From Mumia sp. zg.B17 (GTDB lineage: Bacteria; Actinomycetota; Actinomycetes; Propionibacteriales; Nocardioidaceae), in the NCBI RefSeq assembly GCF_019550915.1, contig NZ_JAHWCI010000008.1:620001-684000 (forward strand): a DNA stretch of 64,000 bases, read 5' to 3'. The notes beneath the pieces were generated by a model. That model made no database searches. It was not told the origin of the DNA and was given only the letters and a program-made list of their open reading frames with translations. Both the position numbers and the translations under genes were made by a program. Positions 8,962 through 17,733 of the stretch are shown here, piece by piece. Numbering within the stretch: position 1 is the first letter of the stretch; each line of letters starts with the position of its first letter.

Positions 8962-9984
8962 TCAGGCCGACCGGGGCGACCAGCCGATCGCCGGCAGGAC
9001 CTCCTCGGTCAGGGCGGCGAGGTGCTCGACGTTGTAGGCGACGCCGAGCATGTTCGGCACCGTGATCAGCAGTGTGTCGGCATCCCGTACCGCGGCGTCC
9101 GCGGCGAGCTCCTCCGCCAGCGCGGCGGGCTCACCGACGTACGACTTCCCGAACCGCGACACCAGCCCGTCGATGACCCCGACCTGGTCTGCGTCCGAGC
9201 GCTCGCCGAAGTAGGCGCGGTCGGTGTCGTCGAGCAGCGGCACGATGCTGCGGCTGACGGAGACCCGCGGCTCGCGCTCCCAGCCCTGCTCGGCCCACGT
9301 GTCGCGATAGCGGGCGATCTGCTCGGCCTGGAGCTGGTCGAACGGCACGCCGGTGTCCTCGGTCAGCAGCGTGGACGACATGAGGTTCATCCCCTGCTTC
9401 GCGACCCACTCGCCGGTCGCCCGGGTCCCCGAGCCCCACCAGATGCGGTCGCGGAGCCCGTCGGACTGCGGCTGGATCGAGAGCGGCACCTGCTGGCCGG
9501 TCATCGCGGGGTCGGACAGCGCCACGCCCGCACCCCTGATCGCGGCGAGGAAGATCTCGGCATGCGTCCGCGCCATGTCGGCGTCGGTCCCGCCCTCCGG
9601 CGGCACGAACCCGAACGACTCGTACCCGCGCTGCGCGTTCTCCGGTGATCCGCGGCTGATGCCGAGCTGGAGCCGGCCCGCGCTGATCAGGTCGGCGGCG
9701 GCCGCCTGCTCCGCCATCGCGAAGGGGTTCTCGTAGCGCATGTCGATCACGCCGGTCCCGATCTCGATCCGCGACGTCCGCGCTGCGATCGCGGCCAGCA
9801 GGGGGAACGGCGACGCGAGCTGGCGCGCGAAGTGGTGCACACGCACGTACGCTCCGTCGAGACCGAGCTTTTCGACCTCGACGGCGAGATCGATCGTCTG
9901 GAGCAGCGCGTCCTGTGCCGTACGGACCTGCGAGCCCGGGACGGCCTGCCAGTGGCCGAAGGAGAGGAAGCCGACGTTCTTCAT
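8962..9984 (-). CDS. LLM-class flavin-dependent oxidoreductase
   Basis: A 340-residue protein of the bacterial luciferase-like monooxygenase superfamily, which use reduced FMN or F420. Features include the N-terminal strand MKNVGFLSFGHW, the segment ARTSRIEIGTGVIDMRYENP and the phosphate-binding-like LQLGISRGSPE. It is divergent from the dioxygenase gene at 10049, and a 22-bp dyad between the two starts suggests shared control. The substrate is unknown. The 3' end abuts a broken PAP2 gene on the opposite strand. Confidence 0.85.
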   Translation of the reverse strand: MKNVGFLSFGHWQAVPGSQVRTAQDALLQTIDLAVEVEKLGLDGAYVRVHHFARQLASPFPLLAAIAARTSRIEIGTGVIDMRYENPFAMAEQAAAADLISAGRLQLGISRGSPENAQRGYESFGFVPPEGGTDADMARTHAEIFLAAIRGAGVALSDPAMTGQQVPLSIQPQSDGLRDRIWWGSGTRATGEWVAKQGMNLMSSTLLTEDTGVPFDQLQAEQIARYRDTWAEQGWEREPRVSVSRSIVPLLDDTDRAYFGERSDADQVGVIDGLVSRFGKSYVGEPAALAEELAADAAVRDADTLLITVPNMLGVAYNVEHLAALTEEVLPAIGWSPRSA

Positions 9985-9992
9985 CTCCCCAT

Positions 9993-10014
9993 GGTAGATG
10001 AAGTGTCAACTACC
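9993..10014. promoter_or_regulatory. 22-bp dyad between LLM and dioxygenase genes
   Basis: GGTAGATGA-AGTG-TCAACTACC has 9-bp arms with a single mismatch. It lies 9 bp upstream of the LLM start and 35 bp upstream of the dioxygenase start, where it would cover both promoters. Symmetry and size fit a MarR- or HxlR-type operator; no such regulator is adjacent, so it would act in trans. Confidence 0.55.
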
Positions 10015-10048
10015 TCCGGCCTCCGGGGGCTTGGGCGACAATGACGAC

Positions 10049-10921
10049 ATGGCCGACCTCGCAGCCCCCTCCCTCATGCCCGCCGCGTTCATCGGCCACG
10101 GCAACCCGATGAACGCGCTCGAGCGCAACCGCTACACCGCGGCATGGCGTGCGCTGGGCGAGTCTCTGCCGAAGCCGCGCGCGATCCTCGTCGTGTCGGC
10201 GCACTGGTACATCAACGCCACGGCGGTCACCGCGATGCGCACCCCGAGGACGATCCACGACTTCTACGGCTTCCCACGCGAGCTGTTCGAGGTGCAGTAT
10301 CCGGCGCCCGGGATGCCCGAGCTGTACGAGGAGGTCTCCGACGCCGTGCACCCGACGTGGTGCGGCGAGGACCAGGACTCCTGGGGCATCGACCACGGCA
10401 CCTGGTCGGTCCTGACCCACGTCTTCCCCGACGCCGACATCCCGGTGGTCCAGCTGAGCATCAACGCCGACAAGGGCCTCGACTACCACCTCGACCTGGG
10501 CCAGAAGCTCAACGCCCTGCGCGCCGACGGGGTGCTCGTCCTCGGCAGCGGCAACGTCGTCCACAACCTCGGCGGGATGGACTGGGGACTCGCGGACGAG
10601 GGGTACGACTGGGCACACCGCTTCGACGAGTCGGCCAGGGAGCTGATGGCCGAGGACCCGACCAACATCGCGACGATGGACGCGCACGCCGACTACCGGC
10701 ACGCGGTGCCCACGCCGGACCACTTCCTGCCGTTGCTCTATCTCGCCGGGATGGCCGACCAGTCAGGCCGTGGAGCGGACGTGCTCGTCGACGGCTACAC
10801 GTACGGGTCGCTGTCGATGACGGCGTTCACGCTCGACCTGGACTGCCCGGACGCCGGTGCGGGAGCTCCCACAGGTGATCCCGGCACCCCTGCCTCGCCC
10901 CCGGACGGCTCCAACATCTGA
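10049..10921 (+). CDS. class III extradiol dioxygenase, 4,5-DOPA dioxygenase (YgiD-like)
   Basis: About 290 residues, LigB superfamily. The expected metal-binding or catalytic histidines are visible in FIGHGNPMNA (His17), VVSAHWY (His52), DHGTWS and GSGNVVHNLGG. The family opens catechol-type rings such as L-DOPA with O2 using a divalent metal; the natural substrate in bacteria is usually unclear. The start at 10049 is preferred because family similarity begins there; an in-frame ATG at 9998 would place the regulatory dyad inside the gene. The C-terminal 30 residues are a low-complexity Pro/Gly/Asp tail beyond the usual end. It is divergent from an LLM oxidoreductase gene. Confidence 0.85.
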   Translation: MADLAAPSLMPAAFIGHGNPMNALERNRYTAAWRALGESLPKPRAILVVSAHWYINATAVTAMRTPRTIHDFYGFPRELFEVQYPAPGMPELYEEVSDAVHPTWCGEDQDSWGIDHGTWSVLTHVFPDADIPVVQLSINADKGLDYHLDLGQKLNALRADGVLVLGSGNVVHNLGGMDWGLADEGYDWAHRFDESARELMAEDPTNIATMDAHADYRHAVPTPDHFLPLLYLAGMADQSGRGADVLVDGYTYGSLSMTAFTLDLDCPDAGAGAPTGDPGTPASPPDGSNI

Positions 10922-10944
10922 CCCGTCCGGCCCCGGCCCTCCCT

Positions 10945-11025
10945 CCCCGTCCCCGATTTGTGCACTTGGTCGAGGAATCCCCGGCCCGATTCCTTGAGGA
11001 GGTGCACAAATCGCGGACGGAGCGG
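10945..11025. repeat. 81-bp palindromic repeat, copy A
   Basis: Near-palindromic element opening CCCCGTCCCCGAT and closing ATCGCGGACGGAGCGG, with outer arms GATTTGTGCAC/GTGCACAAATC and inner arms GGAATC/GATTCC. A second element of exactly the same length is at 61505-61585. This copy lies between convergent genes (dioxygenase and MFS transporter), where it could serve as a bidirectional terminator. Confidence 0.85.
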
Positions 11026-11037
11026 GCGGGCAGGGAG

Positions 11038-12480
11038 TCAGTCGGCGAGCGCGGGTTCCGGCTCGCGGTCGACGTCGAGCCCGCCCTCCAGCTCGCGCCG
11101 GCTCATCTTCGGGATCAGCAGCGCGACCAGCGCCGCGACCAGCAGCGCCGCCGACAAGAACAGGAACCCCGCGACGTACGACGACTCTCGCGGCTCCCCG
11201 CCGCGTCCGAGCTGGCCCGTCACGATCGTCGCCATCACCGCCGAGCCGACCGCGCCGCCGATCGTACGGATGTTGGCGTTCATGCCGCTCGCCACGCCGG
11301 TCTGCTCCGGCGGCACCGCGGCGACGACGAGGCTCGCCAGGCAGGCGAAGACGGCGCCGAGGCCGATCCCGAACAGGCCGCTGGCGATCGCCGTCTGCCA
11401 CGGCTCGTGGTGGACGAGGCCCATCGCCCCGAGCCCGATCGCGCTCAGGAGGCAGCCGATCACCACGACCGGCTTGGGGCCACGGATTCGGGTGAGCGGC
11501 GCGGTGACGAGTCCCATCACGAACGTGCCGACCGCCGAGGGCAGCATCAGCAGGCCCGACTGGGTGATGGACGCGCCGAACCCGTAGCCGGTGACGCTCG
11601 GGTCGGTCTGCAGCAACCGTGGCGTGAACGCGAACGACGCATACATGCCGACGCCCATGAGGAACGCGACGAGGTTGGCGGTCCACACCGCGGGGAGGCG
11701 CATCATGCGCAGGTCGATGAACGGTACGGCGGCCCGCTGCTCGACGTACACCCATCCGAGGAGCAGGACGACCGCCGCGATGAGGAGGCCGACGACCAGC
11801 GGCGCACCCCACCCGACGCGCGACCCCTCGCTGATGCCGATCAGCAGCGCCGTCAACCACCCGGCGAAGAGCAGCGTCGGGAGCAACGGGATGCGGCCCG
11901 GCGTGCGTACGGGGGACGCGGGCACGAGGAGCCACGCCGCGACGGCCGCGGCGCCGGTGACGATCGCCGGCAGCCAGAACAGCCACACGTAGCCCAGCCC
12001 GTCCACCATCGGCCCCGCCACCACCGTGCCGAAGCCACCGCCCGCTCCCATCAGGGCCGACGTGAAGCTGATCGCGCCGGAGATCTTGGGCTCGGGGAAC
12101 TCGTCGCGGATGATCCCGAACGCCAGGGGTACGACGCCGCCGCCGACGCCCTGGATGACCCGCGCCGCGATCATCACGCCGACGTTCGGGGCGAGCGCAG
12201 CGACCACGGACCCGACCGCGAGCAGCCCGAGCGCGTACACCAGCACCCGCTCCTTGCCCGTCGCGTCACCGAGTCGGCCGGCCAGCGGCGTGAAGACCGA
12301 GGCGGAGACGAGGTAGGCAGTGACGACCCAGGTCACGGTCGTCGCGTTGGTCCCGAGCTCCTCCTGGATGCGCGGGAGCACCGGGATCGTGAGCGACTGG
12401 ACCAGGGCGAACGACGCGACTCCGACGCACAGCACCGCGAGCGTGACGCGATAGTGCGTACGACGCGCGGTCGAGATCAC
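11038..12480 (-). CDS. MFS transporter, DHA2-like drug:H+ antiporter
   Basis: A 480-residue integral membrane protein with about 13-14 hydrophobic segments. The motif-A region is GRLGDATGKERV after the second helix, and motif C-like glycine-rich helices (GVGGGVVPLAFG and GAGGGFGTVVAGP) follow, typical of 14-TM DHA2 antiporters that use the proton gradient to expel drugs or dyes. The short C-terminus is acidic. It is a single gene with no adjacent regulator; the palindrome at 12571 lies upstream of its start. Substrate unknown. Confidence 0.85.
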   Translation of the reverse strand: MISTARRTHYRVTLAVLCVGVASFALVQSLTIPVLPRIQEELGTNATTVTWVVTAYLVSASVFTPLAGRLGDATGKERVLVYALGLLAVGSVVAALAPNVGVMIAARVIQGVGGGVVPLAFGIIRDEFPEPKISGAISFTSALMGAGGGFGTVVAGPMVDGLGYVWLFWLPAIVTGAAAVAAWLLVPASPVRTPGRIPLLPTLLFAGWLTALLIGISEGSRVGWGAPLVVGLLIAAVVLLLGWVYVEQRAAVPFIDLRMMRLPAVWTANLVAFLMGVGMYASFAFTPRLLQTDPSVTGYGFGASITQSGLLMLPSAVGTFVMGLVTAPLTRIRGPKPVVVIGCLLSAIGLGAMGLVHHEPWQTAIASGLFGIGLGAVFACLASLVVAAVPPEQTGVASGMNANIRTIGGAVGSAVMATIVTGQLGRGGEPRESSYVAGFLFLSAALLVAALVALLIPKMSRRELEGGLDVDREPEPALAD

Positions 12481-12570
12481 CCTGGCCCCCTGTCACGGCG
12501 GCCGCGTGGGTGCGACCAGTCCTGCTATGCAACCAACCACAGGCCGTACGGGTTCATTCCGGCCGGGGGG

Positions 12571-12658
12571 CGTTTCGGGTGCTCACACCTCAGACGCCAC
12601 GATCCCACCCCGAATACGAGGTGGGATCGTCGGACTTCCGGTGCGAGCACCTCAAACG
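12571..12658. repeat. 88-bp inverted repeat overlapping the end of arcA
   Basis: Two 39-base arms (12571-12609 and 12620-12658) pair with a minority of mismatches around a 10-base loop; the innermost 11 bp (ACGATCCCACC) and the outer GGTGCTCNCACC block are perfect. It includes the stop codon of the arginine deiminase gene and lies upstream of the MFS gene. It could terminate arcA transcription, and its size and composition also fit a dispersed palindromic repeat. Confidence 0.75.
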
Positions 12659-13869
12659 CCGGGCACCACCGGGTCGCGCGCGATCGGGCACGACATGCAG
12701 CGAGGGCCGCCGCGCCCGGTGCCGAGCTCCGAGCCCTGGATCCGGATCACCTCGATGCCCGCGGACTCGAGCCGCGCGTTGGTCTCGATGTTGCGCTCGT
12801 ACGCCACGGCGAGCCGCGGCGCGATCGCGAGCGTGTTGTTGCCGTCGTCCCACTGCTCACGCTCGGCGGTGACGGCGTCGAGCCCGGTGTCGATGACGCG
12901 CAGCCGGTCGATCTGCAACGCCTTCGCGGCCGCCTCGAGGAACGGAGCCGGCTCGTCGATCGACAGCGCGGTCCCGGAGCCCTCGGTGACCGGGTAGGCG
13001 CGGAGCGTGTCGGCGACCGCCGGATACATGACCACCGCGTCGACGTCGACCATCGTCACGACCGTGTCGAGGTGCATCGTGGCGCGGTCCTGCGCGATGG
13101 GCACCGCGAGCACGGTGGTCGCGAGGTCGTGCGCGAAGCACTGCCGCGCCAGCCGCTCGAACCCGGCCGGCGTCGTACGCTCTCCGACTCCGACCGCGAT
13201 CACGCCGTCTCCGAGCAGCAGCACGTCGCCGCCCTCGAGGTGCTCGAGACGCGGCCCGTGGACGCGGGGAACGTGGGCGAACCGCGGGTGGTGCTCGTAC
13301 ACGATCTGCGTCAGGTGCGACTCGCGGGAGCGCGCGGGCATCGCAAAGCTCGTCAGCGCGACCTCGTCACGTAGCCACACCGATGAGTCGCGGGTGAAGA
13401 GGAGGTTGGGGAGCGGGTCGATGAGGAAGTCCTCGGGCTGCAGCAGCACGGTGACGACGCTGCGGATGCCGTCGAGCTCGTCGTTGCGCAGGCCGGCGGT
13501 GAGGATGGCGGCCAGATGCTCGGGGTCGTACGTCGTGAGCGCTCCGACGAGGTACTCCGCCACCGAGTCGCCGAGCCGCAGGTCAGCGGTGACGTCGGAG
13601 ATCGCGGTCGCGCGGGCGGCGGGGTTCTCCAGCGTCTCCACGAGGAGGTCGCGCAGATAGAGGACCTCAACCCCGTGCGACTCCAGGGCACCCGCGAACG
13701 CGTCGTGCTCCTCCTGCGCCCGCCCCACCCAGGGCAGGCCGTCGAAGAGCAGGGAGTCGTTGTTGCGCGGGGTGAGCCGCTTGAGCTCGGGACCTGGCCG
13801 GTGGAGCATCACCGTGCGAAGGCGTCCGACCTCGTTCACCACACCCGGCGGGTTGACTTCGGCATCCAT
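12652..13869 (-). CDS. arcA: arginine deiminase
   Basis: A 405-residue cytosolic enzyme hydrolysing L-arginine to citrulline and ammonia. The catalytic cysteine lies in [10 protein letters not shown] near the C-terminus (Cys391), and the other active-site segments [20 protein letters not shown] and [11 protein letters not shown] are all present. Length matches the family. It stands alone: no ornithine carbamoyltransferase, carbamate kinase or arginine/ornithine antiporter gene is next to it, so a full ADI pathway is not encoded here. Divergent from the DUF4446 gene at 13893. Confidence 0.95.
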   Translation of the reverse strand: MDAEVNPPGVVNEVGRLRTVMLHRPGPELKRLTPRNNDSLLFDGLPWVGRAQEEHDAFAGALESHGVEVLYLRDLLVETLENPAARATAISDVTADLRLGDSVAEYLVGALTTYDPEHLAAILTAGLRNDELDGIRSVVTVLLQPEDFLIDPLPNLLFTRDSSVWLRDEVALTSFAMPARSRESHLTQIVYEHHPRFAHVPRVHGPRLEHLEGGDVLLLGDGVIAVGVGERTTPAGFERLARQCFAHDLATTVLAVPIAQDRATMHLDTVVTMVDVDAVVMYPAVADTLRAYPVTEGSGTALSIDEPAPFLEAAAKALQIDRLRVIDTGLDAVTAEREQWDDGNNTLAIAPRLAVAYERNIETNARLESAGIEVIRIQGSELGTGRGGPRCMSCPIARDPVVPGV

Positions 13870-13892
13870 CCGTTCACCTTAGGCTGGACCCC

Positions 13893-14294
13893 GTGGCCCT
13901 CGCAGTCTCGCTCCTCGCCCTGGTGGTCGCGGCCCTCGCTCTGGGCCTCGTCACCGCGAGTGCCCGCAAGGCGCGACCCGACACTCGGCCGGTCGACCAC
14001 CTGCCGCGAGACACCGCAGCGCTGCGGCGGGAGGTCGCCGCGCTGGCCGACGTCCAGCGGCACACGTTCCGGCACATGGCGGTCGTCCGCTACGACGCGT
14101 TCGGCGACACCGGCGGCGCGCTGTCGTGGTCCCTGGCGCTGGCCGACGACTCCGGCGGCGGCGTCGTCCTGACCTCGATCCACGGGCGCAACGAGACCCG
14201 GACGTACGCCAAGAGCGTCGCCGGCTGGAGCAGCGAGCAGACGCTGACGCCGGAGGAGGAGCGGGCCCTGTCCGAGGCCCGCGGGACGGGCTAG
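13893..14294 (+). CDS. DUF4446 family protein
   Basis: A 133-residue protein starting with GTG. Residues 1-22 form one N-terminal membrane helix; the rest is cytosolic and contains the family hallmark VVRYDAFGDTGGALSWSLAL and SIHGRNETRTYAK. The function of DUF4446 is unknown. It is divergent from arcA (23 bp between starts) and its stop codon overlaps by 4 bp the stop of the convergent PAP2-type gene. Confidence 0.85.
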   Translation: MALAVSLLALVVAALALGLVTASARKARPDTRPVDHLPRDTAALRREVAALADVQRHTFRHMAVVRYDAFGDTGGALSWSLALADDSGGGVVLTSIHGRNETRTYAKSVAGWSSEQTLTPEEERALSEARGTG

Positions 14295-15385
14295 GCCGAG
14301 CCAGACGAGCTGGAGCCCGACGAGGTGGAGCCCGACGAGGTGGAGCTCGGCTCCTTGACGCTGCTGTAGCGCGTGCGTTCGCCGCGCCGGCGCTCCCAGG
14401 CGTCGCAGCCGATCATGACCGCGAGGGCGAGGGCGAAGCCGCCGATGATGTCGATCACGTAGTGCTCGGCGTAGTAAACGAGAGTGAACGACATCACGAG
14501 CGGATAGAGCAGCAACACCCAACGCCAGCTCGTCCGCAGGCGCTGGACCCCGTAGAACGCGATCAGCGCCGCGAGCCCCGCGTGCAGCGACGGCATCGCC
14601 GCGACGGGGTTGCCGACGTTGGCGAGGACCAGGTGGAACCCGCCGAGGCCCATGTCGGACCAGCCGCGGCCGGTGAGGCGTACGACCTCGTCGGCGAGAT
14701 AACCGTCGCGCGAGGCCATCCACGGCGGGGCCATCGGATAGAGGATGTAGATCACGAGCGCGCCGAAGCTGATCGCGAGATAGCGACGCATCCAGCGCAC
14801 CCACTCGGTCCGGGTCATCAGCCACAGGACGACGGCGATCGAGAGGCCCGCGATGAAGTGCGTGAAGTAGACCGTGGTGAAGACCACGTCGTACCACTGC
14901 GGCGGAGAGTCCAGCGAGCACGGCTGCTCGCAGAGCCAGTCCTGCAGGTGGCGGGTCGGGGTGGTGCCTCCGCCGAGCCACTCGTCGAAGACGATCGGCT
15001 CGGTGACGTGCACGGGCAACGGGATCAGCTCGTCGGCGAGCCCGCGGCTGTAGAGATAGACGAGCAGGAACGCGACCGGTCCCCACCAGTCGCGGAGGAA
15101 CTGCATGTGCGTACGCCAGCCCGCGCCGAAGTTCCACGCGATCGTGAGGACCCACAGCCACGCGACGATCTGGACGACGTCGGTCGGCAGGCCGATGAAG
15201 GCGAGCCACAGCCCGAACCCGCCGACGAAGACGACCATCGCGGCGATGCGCCCGCGTCTCGAGGTCAGCGGGTTGTTGTCGGGCACAGCGCTCTCGGGCA
15301 TGCCGTCCTCGTCCAGCACGCCGTCGTCCAGCAAGCCCTCGTCGAGGACGTCAGAACGCGCCGGGTCGCGGGTCGACTCGTCCAC
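14291..15385 (-). CDS. PAP2-superfamily (AUR1-like) integral membrane protein
   Basis: A 364-residue protein with about six membrane helices after a 45-residue acidic N-terminus. The signature MPSLHAG and later YYAEHYVIDIIGG are the second and third PAP2 motifs in the form seen in inositol phosphoceramide synthase/phosphatidyltransferase-like members, so it may transfer or remove a phospho-head-group on lipids at the outer membrane face. The C-terminus ends in an Ser/Gly/Thr low-complexity tail encoded by a 15-bp tandem repeat. Unlike the broken PAP2 gene at 8.6 kb, this one is intact. Confidence 0.8.
   Translation of the reverse strand: MDESTRDPARSDVLDEGLLDDGVLDEDGMPESAVPDNNPLTSRRGRIAAMVVFVGGFGLWLAFIGLPTDVVQIVAWLWVLTIAWNFGAGWRTHMQFLRDWWGPVAFLLVYLYSRGLADELIPLPVHVTEPIVFDEWLGGGTTPTRHLQDWLCEQPCSLDSPPQWYDVVFTTVYFTHFIAGLSIAVVLWLMTRTEWVRWMRRYLAISFGALVIYILYPMAPPWMASRDGYLADEVVRLTGRGWSDMGLGGFHLVLANVGNPVAAMPSLHAGLAALIAFYGVQRLRTSWRWVLLLYPLVMSFTLVYYAEHYVIDIIGGFALALAVMIGCDAWERRRGERTRYSSVKEPSSTSSGSTSSGSSSSGSA
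14304..14348. repeat. three 15-bp tandem repeats in the PAP2-type gene
   Basis: Units GACGAGSTGGAGCCC occur at 14304-14318, 14319-14333 and 14334-14348. In the minus-strand gene they encode the repeating SSTSSG/SGS tail, so copy-number change would alter the tail length in steps of five residues without a frameshift. Confidence 0.8.
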
Positions 15386-15475
15386 TCAGCCCCCTACGAT
15401 CTCGCGCGCTCGAACCCAACGTTAGGACGCCACGGTGTCATACGCGATGTGATTAGCCGCCTACGGGTCGGCGAG

Positions 15476-16114
15476 TCACGCGGGCTTGGGCGCGTCCACG
15501 GCGAGCTTGACGCCGACCATGCCGAGGAGGCTGCCGCTGATCCGGCGCTGCCACGCCATCCACGACGGCCGACTCGCGAGGAACGCGGCGATCCCGCCGG
15601 CCACGATGATCAGCGTCGCGTTGACCACGGCGCTGACGGTGATCTGGATACTGCCGAGCACGAACCCTTGCAGCACCACGTCGCCGCGCGAGAGGTCGAC
15701 GAACTGCGGGATCAGCGAGACGTACATGATCGCGGCCTTGGGGTTGAGCAGGTTGGTCGTGAGACCCATCGTGAACAGCCGCCGGTGGGAGTCGCGTGGG
15801 AGGTCGCGTGCCTCGAACGCGGAGAGGCCGCCGGGCCGGAGGGTCTTCCAGGCGAGCCAGAAGAGGTAGGCGGCGCCGGCGATCTTGAGCGCCACGTACA
15901 GCCACGGCACCACGACGAAGACCGCGGCGAGACCGACGTTGGCCATCACCATGTAGACCCCGAAGCCGACCATCGTGCCGAGGAGCGACACGAGGCCGGC
16001 GAGCGGGCCTTGGCTGATGCTGCGGGAGACGAGGTAGATCATGTTGGGCCCGGGTGTGAGCACCATCCCGAGGGCGACGAGCGCGATGCCGACAGCGGCG
16101 GCGGTCTCGATCAT
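15476..16114 (-). CDS. LysE/RhtB family amino-acid exporter
   Basis: About 212 residues with six hydrophobic segments. The N-terminal LTPGPNMIYLVSRSISQG is the family signature, and the Phe/Trp-rich LKIAGAAYLFWLAWKTLR is the conserved central helix. Such proteins export basic or neutral amino acids. The ATG at 16114 is preferred over one at 16141 because family similarity begins with MIETA. It stands alone between the PAP2-type gene and the ABC exporter. Confidence 0.87.
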   Translation of the reverse strand: MIETAAAVGIALVALGMVLTPGPNMIYLVSRSISQGPLAGLVSLLGTMVGFGVYMVMANVGLAAVFVVVPWLYVALKIAGAAYLFWLAWKTLRPGGLSAFEARDLPRDSHRRLFTMGLTTNLLNPKAAIMYVSLIPQFVDLSRGDVVLQGFVLGSIQITVSAVVNATLIIVAGGIAAFLASRPSWMAWQRRISGSLLGMVGVKLAVDAPKPA

Positions 16115-16186
16115 GCGCGGCTCCTCGGCTCGACCAGGCACTCTGCCTCCGAGGGTGCCACGCGCCTCTCGGGCGCAGCACGCGCT

Positions 16187-16960
16187 TTATGCCGTGGCGA
16201 TCTTGCGGTGGTAGGCGCCCATGGCGAGGACGTACGCGACGACGAGGATGCCGAGGCACCAGGCCAGGGCGACCCAGAGGTCGTTGCCGACGGGCTGCTC
16301 GGCGAACAGCGCGCGGATCGAGTTGACGATCGGCGTGACGGGCTGGTTCTCGGCGAACCACCGCACCGGAGCGGACATGCTGTCGGTCGGGACGAACGCC
16401 GAGCTGATGAACGGCAGGAAGATCAGCGGGTACGAGAATCCGCTCGCGCCGTCGATCGTCTTTGCGGTCAGGCCCGGGAGCACCGCCAGCCAGGTCAGAG
16501 CGAGGGTGAACAGGGCGAGGATGCCGAAGACGGCGAGCCAGTCGAGCACGGTGGCGCTCGTCCTGAATCCCATCACGAACGCGACCGCGATGACGACCGC
16601 GACGGAGACCAGGGTGGCGACGAGCGAGGTGAGCACGTGCGCCCACAGCACGGACGAGCGGGCGATCGGCATCGACTGGAAGCGCTCGAAGATGCCGGCC
16701 TGCTGGTCGGTGAAGAGCCGGTAGGCGGTGTAGGCGATGCCGGAGGCGATCGTCATGAGCAGGATGCCGGGCAGCAGGTAGTTCACGTACGAGCCGGTGT
16801 CCTGACCGGTGTCGATCGCGCCCCCGAACACGTAGACGAACAGCAGCATCATCGCGATCGGGGTGACGACCGTGGTGATGATCGTGTCGGGGCTGCGGGA
16901 GATGTGGCGCAGCGACCGTCCGGTCAGCGTGGTGGTGTCGGGCAGGAAGTGCGTGGTCAT
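16187..16960 (-). CDS. ABC-2 type transporter permease (DrrB-like)
   Basis: A 257-residue permease with six membrane helices; conserved ABC-2 segments are GRSLRHISRSPDTII near the N-terminus and FISSAFVPTDSM...FAENQPVTPIVNSIRAL in the second half, as in daunorubicin-type exporters. It overlaps by 4 bp the upstream ATPase gene and is the last gene of the unit PadR regulator, DUF1048, ATPase, permease. Predicted role: efflux of a hydrophobic compound at the cytoplasmic membrane. Confidence 0.9.
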   Translation of the reverse strand: MTTHFLPDTTTLTGRSLRHISRSPDTIITTVVTPIAMMLLFVYVFGGAIDTGQDTGSYVNYLLPGILLMTIASGIAYTAYRLFTDQQAGIFERFQSMPIARSSVLWAHVLTSLVATLVSVAVVIAVAFVMGFRTSATVLDWLAVFGILALFTLALTWLAVLPGLTAKTIDGASGFSYPLIFLPFISSAFVPTDSMSAPVRWFAENQPVTPIVNSIRALFAEQPVGNDLWVALAWCLGILVVAYVLAMGAYHRKIATA

Positions 16961-17733
16961 CTGGACTCCTTGCGGTCGGCTCCGACGATGGAGAGGAAGA
17001 TCTGCTCGAGGGTCGGCTGCTTCTCGACGTACTCGACCTCGGCGGGCGGCAGCAGCCGTTTGAGCTCGGCGAGGGTGCCGTCGGCGATGATGCGACCCTC
17101 GTGGAGGATCGCGATCCGGTCGGCGAGCTGCTCGGCCTCGTCGAGGTACTGGGTGGTGAGCAGCACGGTCGTCCCCTGACCGGCGAGCTCCTTGACGGTG
17201 TCCCAGACCTCGAGGCGTGCCTGCGGGTCGAGCCCGGTGGTGGGTTCGTCCAGGAAGATCACCGGCGGGTCACCGATCAGGCTCATCGCGATGTCGAGGC
17301 GGCGGCGCATGCCTCCGGAGTACGTCGACACCTTGCGACCACCGGCGTCGGTGAGGGAGAAGCGGGCGAGCAGGTCGTCCGCGATCGCGCCCGGGGCCGC
17401 GAGGTGGCGGAGCTTGGCGACCAGGACCAGATTCTCCCGGCCGCTGAGGATCTCGTCGACCGCGGCGAACTGGCCCGTGAGGCTGAACGACTCCCGTACC
17501 TGCGCGGGCTGCGTCGCGAGGTCGAAGCCGTTGACCGTCGCCGTCCCCGCATCGGCCGTGAGCAGCGTCGCCAGGATCCGGATGACCGTGGTCTTGCCGG
17601 CGCCGTTGGAGCCGAGCAGGGCGACGATGCTGCCTGGCGCCACGTCGAGATCGACGCCGCGCAGGACCTGAAGCTCGCCGTACGCCTTCTCCAGGCCGCG
17701 CAGCTGGATCGCGGGGGTGGCTGTGGCGGTCAC
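16957..17733 (-). CDS. ABC transporter ATP-binding protein (DrrA-like)
   Basis: About 258 residues. Walker A is LGSNGAGKTT, the signature is YSGGMRRRLDIA and Walker B is VIFLDEPTTGLDP, followed by the H-loop region LLTTQYLDEAEQLAD. A DrrA-type C-terminal segment follows. The GTG start at 17733 is chosen because it overlaps the DUF1048 stop as GTGA and places the first domain strand correctly; the open frame continues upstream but in antisense-like noise over the DUF1048 gene. Works with the downstream permease. Confidence 0.9.
   Translation of the reverse strand: MTATATPAIQLRGLEKAYGELQVLRGVDLDVAPGSIVALLGSNGAGKTTVIRILATLLTADAGTATVNGFDLATQPAQVRESFSLTGQFAAVDEILSGRENLVLVAKLRHLAAPGAIADDLLARFSLTDAGGRKVSTYSGGMRRRLDIAMSLIGDPPVIFLDEPTTGLDPQARLEVWDTVKELAGQGTTVLLTTQYLDEAEQLADRIAILHEGRIIADGTLAELKRLLPPAEVEYVEKQPTLEQIFLSIVGADRKESR

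Noticed and set aside
10960-11040. Coding sequence across the 81-bp repeat (peptides with HLVEES/VQFLKES)
   Set aside because: The peptide-like text comes from translating the palindromic repeat; no independent gene evidence.
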